Shown: in pieces, positions 15,070-21,026 of the stretch
Layout: every line of letters starts with the position of its first letter
Numbering within the stretch: the first letter of the stretch is position 1
NCBI GenBank assembly: GCA_024231375.1
Contig: JAAEQP010001105.1
Location: 1 to 22,796, forward strand
Length of the DNA: 22,796 nt
Reading direction: 5' to 3'
Source of the DNA: a bacterium
GTDB taxonomy: Bacteria; Hydrogenedentota; Hydrogenedentia; Hydrogenedentiales; SLHB01
Made by a program: the position numbers and the translations under genes
The notes under the pieces: model-generated
What the model saw: the letters and a program-made list of their open reading frames with translations, nothing else
What the model was told of the DNA's origin: nothing
The model's database searches: none

Positions 15070-16287
15070 TCAGTCGTCAAACAATCCCGCACGGTTCCGT
15101 ACGCGAAGCCGGAGCGCGTTGAGCTTGATGAACGCGCCCGCGTCCGCCTGCTCGTATGCGCCTTCGTCTTCTTCGAAGGAACTCACCTTCTCGTCGTACA
15201 GCGACTTCGGCGCCTTGCGCCCGACCACGTCGCAGTTGCCCTTGTACAGCTTCACGCGCGCCGTTCCGGTCACGTTCTCCTGCGTCGCGTCTACGAAGTC
15301 CATCATGACACGCATTTCGGGCGAATACCAGAAGCCGTTGTAGATCAACTGGGCGATCTTCGGCGACAACTGGTCCCGTTGCAGCATGACTTCGCGGTCC
15401 ATCGTGATGGATTCGACAGCCCGGTGCGCCTCGTAGAGCACCGTGCCCCCGGGTGTCTCGTACACACCGCGGGACTTCATGCCCACGAAGCGGTTCTCAA
15501 CCAAGTCCACGCGTCCGACGCCGTTGGCGCCGGCAAGTTCGTTGAGCTTGGCCAGGAGCGTGGCGGGCGACATGCGTTCGCCATCTACGGCGACCGGCGT
15601 GCCCTGTTCGAACTCGACCTCCACGTACGTCGGCTCGTCAGGCGCGTTCCGCGGGTCCACGGTCAGGACGAACATATCGTCCGGCGGCTCGTTCCACGGG
15701 TCCTCCAGCACGCCACCTTCAAACGACAGGTGGAGAAGATTTCGGTCCATGGAATAAGGCTTCTTCGTGGTGACCGGCACCGGAATGCCGTGCTCTTCCG
15801 CGTAGTCGATCATCTTGGTGCGGCTGTTGAGGTCCCATTTGGGATCGCGCCACGGCGCAATGATCGTCACGTTTGGCTCATAGGCGAAATAGGTCAGCTC
15901 GAACCGGACCTGGTCGTTGCCCTTACCAGTCGCACCGTGGGACACGGCGTCCGCCTTTTCCTTGCGCAACACGTCGATCTGCGCCTTGGCGATGAGCGGC
16001 CGCGCCACGCTGGTCCCAAGCAGGTAGGACCCTTCGTAGATGGCGTTGGCTCGGAGCGCCGGGAACACGAAGTCCCGCACGAATTCCTCGCGCAGATCCT
16101 CGCAATACACGGCAGAAGCGCCGGTCGCCTTGGCCTTTTCGATGGCCGGCTCTGTCTCTTCGCCCTGACCCAAGTCCGCGATGAAGGCGACCACGTCGGC
16201 CTTGTACGTCTCTTGGAGCCACTTCATGATAATGGACGTGTCGAGTCCACCCGAGTATGCCAGCACGATCTTCTTTGCGTCAGCCAT
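15070..16287 (-). CDS. argG: Argininosuccinate synthase
   Basis: 405 residues, the usual length for the family. It joins citrulline and aspartate with ATP to form argininosuccinate, the seventh step of arginine synthesis, in the cytosol. The N-terminus has the PP-loop ATP-binding motif AYSGGLDTS (10-18). DLGQGEE follows at 38-44, [15 protein letters not shown] at 87-101 and [15 protein letters not shown] at 116-130, all signature segments. AAGGAC lies about 9 nt before the ATG. The DUF1080 gene ends 21 bp upstream in the same direction and argF is the gene before that. A strong terminator hairpin follows, so this is the last gene of the operon. argH, the next enzyme of the pathway and often adjacent, is not in the window. 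Confidence 0.97.
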   Translation of the reverse strand: MADAKKIVLAYSGGLDTSIIMKWLQETYKADVVAFIADLGQGEETEPAIEKAKATGASAVYCEDLREEFVRDFVFPALRANAIYEGSYLLGTSVARPLIAKAQIDVLRKEKADAVSHGATGKGNDQVRFELTYFAYEPNVTIIAPWRDPKWDLNSRTKMIDYAEEHGIPVPVTTKKPYSMDRNLLHLSFEGGVLEDPWNEPPDDMFVLTVDPRNAPDEPTYVEVEFEQGTPVAVDGERMSPATLLAKLNELAGANGVGRVDLVENRFVGMKSRGVYETPGGTVLYEAHRAVESITMDREVMLQRDQLSPKIAQLIYNGFWYSPEMRVMMDFVDATQENVTGTARVKLYKGNCDVVGRKAPKSLYDEKVSSFEEDEGAYEQADAGAFIKLNALRLRVRNRAGLFDD

Positions 16288-16308
16288 GGCAGTGTGTCCT
16301 TCTCAGCG

Positions 16309-17430
16309 CTACTTGTCGAAGTTCTGAAGCAGAATGTTCGTGAACGACAGATTGGTCGTCGGGTCATGGCCTTGGAGGTGGATGGTTCCGGCCTTGGACA
16401 CGAGACCTTCTTTGGCGTTGCCGTCGGCCGCCTCGGCGCGCGTGTCCTCGAAATCGCTGACCTGGTACCCGTTGATCCACACAGCCATGTGGGTCCCCAC
16501 GCACACAACGGTCTTCGTGAACCATTCGCCGTCGCTCGGCACTACCTTGCGGGCATCCTGAATGCCGTAGAGTCCGCCTGTGCCGAAATCAACCGGCTTC
16601 GTGCGGTCGTCGCCCTGCCACTGATTCCGGACCTGGGACTCGTACCCTTTCCAGAAGACGCCCTTCGGACCCCGGAAGAACACGCCGCTGTTGAGATGCG
16701 TGCCGTTTGAGATCACGTCGATCTGAAGGAGAAAGTCTTTGTATAGACCGCTTGTCTCAAGCTGACCGTTGCCGTCCGTCACGTTGATCGTGCCGTTCAC
16801 AGCCTTGAACACGGACTTGTGGTTGGGAATCAGCTCCCATCCCGTGAGGTCCTTGCGGTTGAACAGGCTCGCCATGCCCAAGGGGCGAAGGCGTACTTCA
16901 GCGACTTCGATCTTGCCGTCTTTGGTCAGTGAGATGGTGATGGGCTTCGGTTTCCGCTTGATGGTGGACGCGGACTCGCCGACGAGGGCGCCGTCAACGG
17001 AGCACGTAGCGGTCATGCCCGACGCGAGGATGCGCACGGTGTGCCAGGCGGATCCGCCGGCCTTCACCGTCGCCAAGGGGCCCTTGCAACTACTGCAGCT
17101 CTTGCAGTCCTTACAGCTCGCGCAGCCCTTGCAGCACCAGCACACGCGGGCGTCGCCGCCTGTGGCGCGTACCTTGGCCACCAACTCGAAATCGGAGAAC
17201 GGTGAGGTCGTCCGAATCGCGGCGCCACCCTTCGTGGCTACCATGTGAGCGTTCTGAACCTGCCAATCGCCATCGCCCATGGCCGTCCAGCCGAACAGCG
17301 TGGCGCCATCAAACAGGTTAATCCATTGCCCCTGATTCACGGGGGTGCCGTCCGCCCACGCACCCGCCGCTACAACGGCACACAGGCCAAGCGTGAGAGC
17401 AACACTTCGGGTCAACGTTGTCTTTGTCAT
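16309..17430 (-). CDS. Secreted DUF1080 (3-keto-disaccharide hydrolase-like) protein with Cys-rich insert
   Basis: 373 residues; ATG at 17430 with GGAGG 5 nt upstream. The signal peptide covers residues 1-26 (VALTLGLCAVVAAGAWA). Two DUF1080-like concanavalin-fold modules follow. The first (about 36-184) has INLFDGATLFGWTAMGDGDW. The second (about 187-372) has SLFNRKDLTGWELI, LNSGVFFRGPKG, YESQVRNQWQGD, GGLYGIQDA, WFTKTVVCVGTHMAVWINGY and GTIHLQGHDP. The second keeps the family pattern well. In the first, the place where the NSGVFFRG-like strand is expected is occupied by a Cys-rich insert with eight Cys in residues 97-115. DUF1080 proteins hydrolyse 3-keto-glycosides or bind glycans. The gene sits between argF (68 bp) and argG (21 bp) in the same orientation, unexpected for an exported sugar-related protein. 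It may be co-transcribed without a metabolic link. Confidence 0.88.
   Translation of the reverse strand: MTKTTLTRSVALTLGLCAVVAAGAWADGTPVNQGQWINLFDGATLFGWTAMGDGDWQVQNAHMVATKGGAAIRTTSPFSDFELVAKVRATGGDARVCWCCKGCASCKDCKSCSSCKGPLATVKAGGSAWHTVRILASGMTATCSVDGALVGESASTIKRKPKPITISLTKDGKIEVAEVRLRPLGMASLFNRKDLTGWELIPNHKSVFKAVNGTINVTDGNGQLETSGLYKDFLLQIDVISNGTHLNSGVFFRGPKGVFWKGYESQVRNQWQGDDRTKPVDFGTGGLYGIQDARKVVPSDGEWFTKTVVCVGTHMAVWINGYQVSDFEDTRAEAADGNAKEGLVSKAGTIHLQGHDPTTNLSFTNILLQNFDK
17080..17133 (-). repeat. Six tandem 9-bp units encoding Cys-x-x triplets
   Basis: On the coding strand this segment reads as six consecutive 9-bp units, each starting TGC or TGT: TGCAAGGGC, TGCGCGAGC, TGTAAGGAC, TGCAAGAGC, TGCAGTAGT and TGCAAGGGC. 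They encode CKG, CAS, CKD, CKS, CSS and CKG. Two further cysteines (CWC) precede them. The first and last units are identical. This is a degenerate minisatellite inside the DUF1080 gene and probably grew by slippage or unequal duplication. Confidence 0.8.
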
Positions 17431-17498
17431 AGGAACCTCCAGAGCCTTTCAGGCATCGTTACTGCAATTGTGAACGGTCCAGGGCTGCTGGTTGCGCC

Positions 17499-18479
17499 CT
17501 AGCCGAGGGATGCACGGTTGCGCTGTTTCGGGCACAGCCCGTCGGCGCCTTTCTCCATCAAGGTGACCATGATTGCCTTCTGCGCGTGCAACCGGTTCTC
17601 GGCCTCGTCGAACACGACCGACCGCGGACTGTCGACCACCTCGTCGGTGACCTCCAGGCCTCGTTTGGCTGGCAGGCAGTGCATGAAAATGGCGTCCTTC
17701 TTGGCCAGCGCCATGAGCTGGGCATTGACCTGATACGGGTTGAACGTCTTGATGCGTTCTGCCGTTTCGTCTTCCTGACCCATGCTGGCCCACACGTCCG
17801 TGTAGACCGCGTCGGCATCGGCCAGGCCTTCGGCCACATCGTAGGTCATCGCGACCTGACCCTTGGCTTCCCGTTTCGCGTACGCCAAGATGTCCTCGTC
17901 GAGTTCGTAGCCCTCCGGGCACACCAGCGTCACGTTCAGCGGAATCTTCGCTGCGAAATTGAACCACGAAGCGCACACATTGTTGCCGTCACCGACGAAG
18001 GCCACTTTGAGGCTCGAGAAATCGCCGCCCTTATGCTCCCGCAGAGCCTGCACGTCGGCAAGAATCTGGCACGGGTGGAGCTTGTCCGTCAACGCGTTGA
18101 TCACCGGCACGGCCGCGTGCTCGGCCAGTTGCTCGACGGACTCATGGCTGAAGGTCCGCGCCATGATGCCGTCCACCCAGCGGTCCAGATTCTTTGCCAC
18201 GTCCGGGACCGATTCCCGCTCGCCCAGCCGCGACTGAAGCAGAAGCCCCTGTCCGCCAAGCTGGAAAATGCCCGCTTCGAAGGTCACACGCGTCCGTAGA
18301 CTCGGTTTCTCGAAGATCATGGCCAGGGACTGGCCCTTCAACGGCGTCTCTTCACGGCCTTCGCGCCGCTTGAGCTTCAGCTCGTCTGCCAAGGCCAGCA
18401 GTTGTAGAATCTCATCGGCGGTAAGGTCCGCCAGCGAGATGAAGTCGTACATGGGCGCTGCGCCTTGCTGCGTCATCAT
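17499..18479 (-). CDS. argF: Ornithine carbamoyltransferase
   Basis: 326 residues. It transfers the carbamoyl group from carbamoyl phosphate to ornithine, giving citrulline, the substrate of the argG product encoded two genes downstream. Carbamoyl-phosphate site SLRTR is at 60-64 (the STRTR position, with Leu replacing Thr, a variant found in many bacterial enzymes). HPCQ is at 135-138, GDGNNV at 163-168, the ornithine-loop motif DVWASMG at 228-234 and the Cys motif FMHCLPAKRG at 265-274. These distinguish it from aspartate carbamoyltransferase. The start at 18479 overlaps the argD stop by ATGA. The in-frame ATG at 18476 is spaced equally well from the GGGAG upstream, and Met10 (18452) also fits the family N-terminus. 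Coupled translation with argD is likely. Confidence 0.96.
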   Translation of the reverse strand: MMTQQGAAPMYDFISLADLTADEILQLLALADELKLKRREGREETPLKGQSLAMIFEKPSLRTRVTFEAGIFQLGGQGLLLQSRLGERESVPDVAKNLDRWVDGIMARTFSHESVEQLAEHAAVPVINALTDKLHPCQILADVQALREHKGGDFSSLKVAFVGDGNNVCASWFNFAAKIPLNVTLVCPEGYELDEDILAYAKREAKGQVAMTYDVAEGLADADAVYTDVWASMGQEDETAERIKTFNPYQVNAQLMALAKKDAIFMHCLPAKRGLEVTDEVVDSPRSVVFDEAENRLHAQKAIMVTLMEKGADGLCPKQRNRASLG

Positions 18480-19663
18480 ACTACTCCCAAGACGGTTTCG
18501 AGTTTGCCAATCACCACGTCCACATGCTCCTTGGTGATGACGAGCGGCGGCACGAACCGGAGCACGTTCGGGCCCGCCGGACCGCAGATGATGCCCGCGT
18601 CCAGCAACGCCCCGACCACACCCGACACCGGCTCTTTCATCTCAATGCCAATCATCAGGCCCTTGCCGCGGATCTCTACGATCTCGGAGCATTTCGCGGC
18701 AAGTGCGTGAAGCTTCTCGAAGAAATACCCGCCGACTTCCTGTACCTGCGCCATGAATCCCGGCTTGGTTAGCTCGGTCAGTGTCGCTACGGCCGCGGCC
18801 GTGCTGAGCGGATTCCCGCCGAAGGTGCAGGCGTGGGACCCAATGCTGAATCCTGTCGCCGCGTCTTCCGTGCAGCCCATGGCGCCGATGGGCGCGCCGT
18901 TTCCAAGACCCTTGGCGAGGGTCATGATGTCGGGCGTAACGCCAAACTGCTCGTAGGCAAACAAGGTGCCCGTCCGGCCGAGACCGGTCTGCACTTCGTC
19001 CAGAATGAGGAGCACCTTCTTCTCGTCGCACAGGGCCCGTACCTTCTGGAGGTAGTCGGCATTCGGCACCTGCACACCGCCTTCGCCCTGCACGGGTTCC
19101 AACAGAATTGCGCCCACTTCGGGGGTCACCGCCTGCGCCAGAGCATCGATATCATTGTACGGCACGTACCGGAAGCCCGGCAGCATGGGGCCGAAGCCGT
19201 CGTGGTACTTGGGTTGGCCCGTAGCCGTGACCGTCGCCATGGTCCGGCCGTGGAACGACTGCTCCGCGGTGACGATCTCGGGTTTGGGCGTACCTTTCTG
19301 GGCCCAATACCGGCGCGCGAGCTTCAGAGCGGCTTCGTTGGCCTCAGCGCCGCCGTTGCAGAAGAACCACCGGTCCGCAAAGGAGTGCTCGCTCAGCATG
19401 GCGGCGAGGTTCACCTGTGGTTCGATGTAGTAAAGATTGGATACATGGACCAGCGTAGCGGCCTGCTCCGTGATAGCCTTGGTGACGGCAGGGTGGCAAT
19501 GGCCGAGGTTGGTCACGGCGATGCCCGCAAACATGTCGAGATATTCCTGGCCGTCGGCGTCCCACAGGCAGACACCTTCACCCTTGACCAGGGCCAGCTT
19601 GCGGTCTCCGTAGGTGTTGATAACGTGTTGGTCGTTCAGCGCCTTGATTTCGCTTGTCTTCAT
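18476..19663 (-). CDS. argD: Acetylornithine aminotransferase
   Basis: 395 residues from ATG at 19663, selected because GGGAGG lies just upstream. A frame extending to 19726 starts inside the preceding hairpin and is rejected. It is a PLP-dependent class III aminotransferase converting N-acetylglutamate semialdehyde to N-acetylornithine; some homologues also serve lysine synthesis. Visible landmarks are FAGIAVTNLGHCHP (45-58), CNGGAEANEAA (102-112), FHGRTMATVTATGQ (137-150), LEPVQGEGG (188-196), LDEVQTGLGRTG (221-232), the cofactor lysine K251 in LAKGLGNG, and FGGNPLSTAA. It is the first gene of the argD-argF-DUF1080-argG set and ends in a 4-nt overlap with argF. An ornithine or GABA transaminase is a less likely alternative, given the arginine-gene context. 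Confidence 0.94.
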   Translation of the reverse strand: MKTSEIKALNDQHVINTYGDRKLALVKGEGVCLWDADGQEYLDMFAGIAVTNLGHCHPAVTKAITEQAATLVHVSNLYYIEPQVNLAAMLSEHSFADRWFFCNGGAEANEAALKLARRYWAQKGTPKPEIVTAEQSFHGRTMATVTATGQPKYHDGFGPMLPGFRYVPYNDIDALAQAVTPEVGAILLEPVQGEGGVQVPNADYLQKVRALCDEKKVLLILDEVQTGLGRTGTLFAYEQFGVTPDIMTLAKGLGNGAPIGAMGCTEDAATGFSIGSHACTFGGNPLSTAAAVATLTELTKPGFMAQVQEVGGYFFEKLHALAAKCSEIVEIRGKGLMIGIEMKEPVSGVVGALLDAGIICGPAGPNVLRFVPPLVITKEHVDVVIGKLETVLGVV

Positions 19664-19713
19664 AGCGACCTCCCGCCCGGAATCCCGGGTCCGTTGTGCT
19701 GCGTCCTCGTCCT

Positions 19714-19752
19714 GAAAGCAATACACGGCGCCATGCGCATCCCGGCGCCGTG
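19714..19752 (-). terminator. Probable terminator after the FmdB-type gene
   Basis: On the minus strand CACGGCGCC (19752-19744) and GGCGCCGTG (19732-19724) form a perfect 9-bp GC-rich stem around an 11-nt loop, followed by TATTGCTTTC. It lies 16 bp past the stop of the FmdB-type gene and upstream of argD. The T-tract is interrupted, so efficiency is uncertain. It would isolate the arginine operon from the genes before it. An argD promoter would have to lie in the short stretch down to about 19670; I could not identify one. Confidence 0.55.
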
Positions 19753-19768
19753 GCGGCCGGCCAAAAGG

Positions 19769-20083
19769 CTAGGCCGCTTCCGTGGACTTGGACTTGGAGC
19801 CGCTCTCCTTCTTCGTACTAGAGGATTCCGACTTCTTCTCGGATTTCGCCTCCGAGCCACTCGTGCTCTTAGCGGCTTCTCCGCTCTTGCCCTTACCCTT
19901 ACTCTTGTAATCGGTCTCGTAAAAGCCCGATCCCTTGAAGATGATCCCCGCGCCCGCGCCCAACAACCGTTTGACACGCGTACTGCCGCATTCCTCGCAT
20001 TTCACACGGGGCTTGGCCGTCATCGAATGGAACACCTGCATCAGGTGGTCGCATTTGGCGCACTGATACGAATAGGTCGGCAT
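19769..20083 (-). CDS. FmdB-type zinc ribbon protein with Ser/Lys/Glu-rich tail
   Basis: 104 residues from ATG at 20083, with CAGGAG (20095-20100) 11 nt upstream. A longer frame to 20269 is rejected because MPTYSYQC is the typical family N-terminus and the extension overlaps the end of the DUF362 gene. Residues 1-45 form the zinc_ribbon_8/FmdB domain: YQCAKC, a spacer, then VKCEECGS, giving the four zinc-ligand cysteines, followed by VKRLLGAGAGIIFKGSGFY, also typical. Residues about 57-104 are low-complexity and made almost only of Lys, Ser, Glu, Gly, Ala and Thr; they are predicted disordered. FmdB proteins are named for a putative formamidase regulator, but their role is unproven; nucleic acid or protein binding is possible. 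It is 136 bp downstream of DUF362. Confidence 0.88.
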   Translation of the reverse strand: MPTYSYQCAKCDHLMQVFHSMTAKPRVKCEECGSTRVKRLLGAGAGIIFKGSGFYETDYKSKGKGKSGEAAKSTSGSEAKSEKKSESSSTKKESGSKSKSTEAA

Positions 20084-20102
20084 CTTGATCCCAACTCCTG
20101 TG

Positions 20103-20187
20103 GCGGGCCATACACGTTGCCCGCAAACCCGGCAAGTGTTGGCCAGAAAAGCCGTTACTTTACCATGCTCCCGCGAGGGAAGTAAAG
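20103..20187. repeat. Two inverted repeats between DUF362 and FmdB-type genes
   Basis: CTTTAC (20158-20163) pairs with GTAAAG (20182-20187), enclosing TCCC-GCGA-GGGA, a two-part hairpin near the end of the DUF362 gene. A second hairpin, GCGGGC (20103-20108) with GCCCGC (20119-20124), lies immediately before the ribosome binding site of the FmdB-type gene. Neither is followed by a T-tract, so they could be mRNA structures affecting the FmdB-type gene or a weak terminator. The 136-bp gap holds nothing else recognisable. Confidence 0.3.
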
Positions 20188-20219
20188 CCAGCGGTGCGTG
20201 TGCGAAAGCTCCTGGCAGG

Positions 20220-21023
20220 CTAGCGGGCGTGGCCCAATACGCCGTCGGCGAGGGCGATATGGCCCACATCGCGCCAGTCGACGCCCAGCAGTCGCGCGCC
20301 TGCCGCGTCCACCGCCACGGGGTCGTGTCCTGCCACGAGTTTGCTCACCGGCGGGTCGCACGGCGGACCCCACAGATGGGCTTCGGCCATCCCGATGCTG
20401 GCGTCGATGAGGCTGAGGTCCGGCGCCCGGAATCGGTTCAATTCAAACACATACCGGTGCAATTCGCCGTTGTTGCGGCCGTGGAGCTTGGCCTTGCGGA
20501 ATCCGGGCCCGGCGTACCGGCCCGCGGGCGCGATACCGAACAGGTTCTTCATGGTGAGCGTCACCTCGGACATGGAGTGGGCCTTCAGCACCGGAATGGA
20601 CACGACAAACGCGTCCTGGAGGCATTCGGGCAAGTAGAATTCACGCAGGAGCTTGTGCGAAGGGTCTTCGAGCCGCACCGTGGGTTCCTGGTCCAGGTCG
20701 ATGAGGCGCACGTCCTTGCGGCACGCCAGATCGCCATATCCGAGTTGGTCATAGGCGTCGGCCGTATCGATTCCTCCGGACCCCTCGGCGATAGCCACGT
20801 CCGCGTCCGAGTGGGCCCTGCAGTAATCCAGCACCGCCTCGCAGCACGCGGCCGGCGTGGTAACCGGATGAGGGTCCGCGTTGACGAGGTTGGGCTTGAG
20901 AATGATGCGTTCCTGGCGTGCCAGCGTCTCGGCCGCGTCGATGCAGTCCAGCGCTTCGGGCACGGAGCGTGCGTAGCTCTCAAAAGCGACGATGGCGACC
21001 GTATCGGCTGCGACAGTGGCCAT
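20220..21023 (-). CDS. DUF362 domain protein
   Basis: 267 residues; ATG at 21023 with AAGGAAG about 8 nt upstream. It is a single DUF362 domain without the 4Fe-4S ferredoxin module that many family members carry: no CxxCxxCxxxC motif is present. Family landmarks are ILKPNLV (41-47), AIAEGSGG (77-84), PVLKAHS (144-150), LTMKNLFGIAP (156-166), LSLIDASIGMAE (203-214) and AGHDPVAVDAAGARLLG (231-247). No signal peptide is present, so it is probably cytosolic. Function is unknown; the family has been linked only loosely to iron-sulfur or cofactor chemistry. Its start follows the helicase stop by 3 nt, so the two are almost certainly translated from one mRNA. That hints at a shared process but does not prove one. 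Confidence 0.85.
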   Translation of the reverse strand: MATVAADTVAIVAFESYARSVPEALDCIDAAETLARQERIILKPNLVNADPHPVTTPAACCEAVLDYCRAHSDADVAIAEGSGGIDTADAYDQLGYGDLACRKDVRLIDLDQEPTVRLEDPSHKLLREFYLPECLQDAFVVSIPVLKAHSMSEVTLTMKNLFGIAPAGRYAGPGFRKAKLHGRNNGELHRYVFELNRFRAPDLSLIDASIGMAEAHLWGPPCDPPVSKLVAGHDPVAVDAAGARLLGVDWRDVGHIALADGVLGHAR

Positions 21024-21026
21024 GGC

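Noticed and set aside
14749..16710. Plus-strand open frame of 653 codons opposite argG
   Set aside because: argG on the minus strand is unmistakable with all family motifs. The long opposite frame is a by-product of GC-rich codon usage, with an Arg/His/Val-rich composition and no recognisable domain.
18833..20185. Plus-strand open frame of 450 codons across argD and the FmdB-type gene
   Set aside because: It crosses two well-supported minus-strand genes and a hairpin, and shows no domain.
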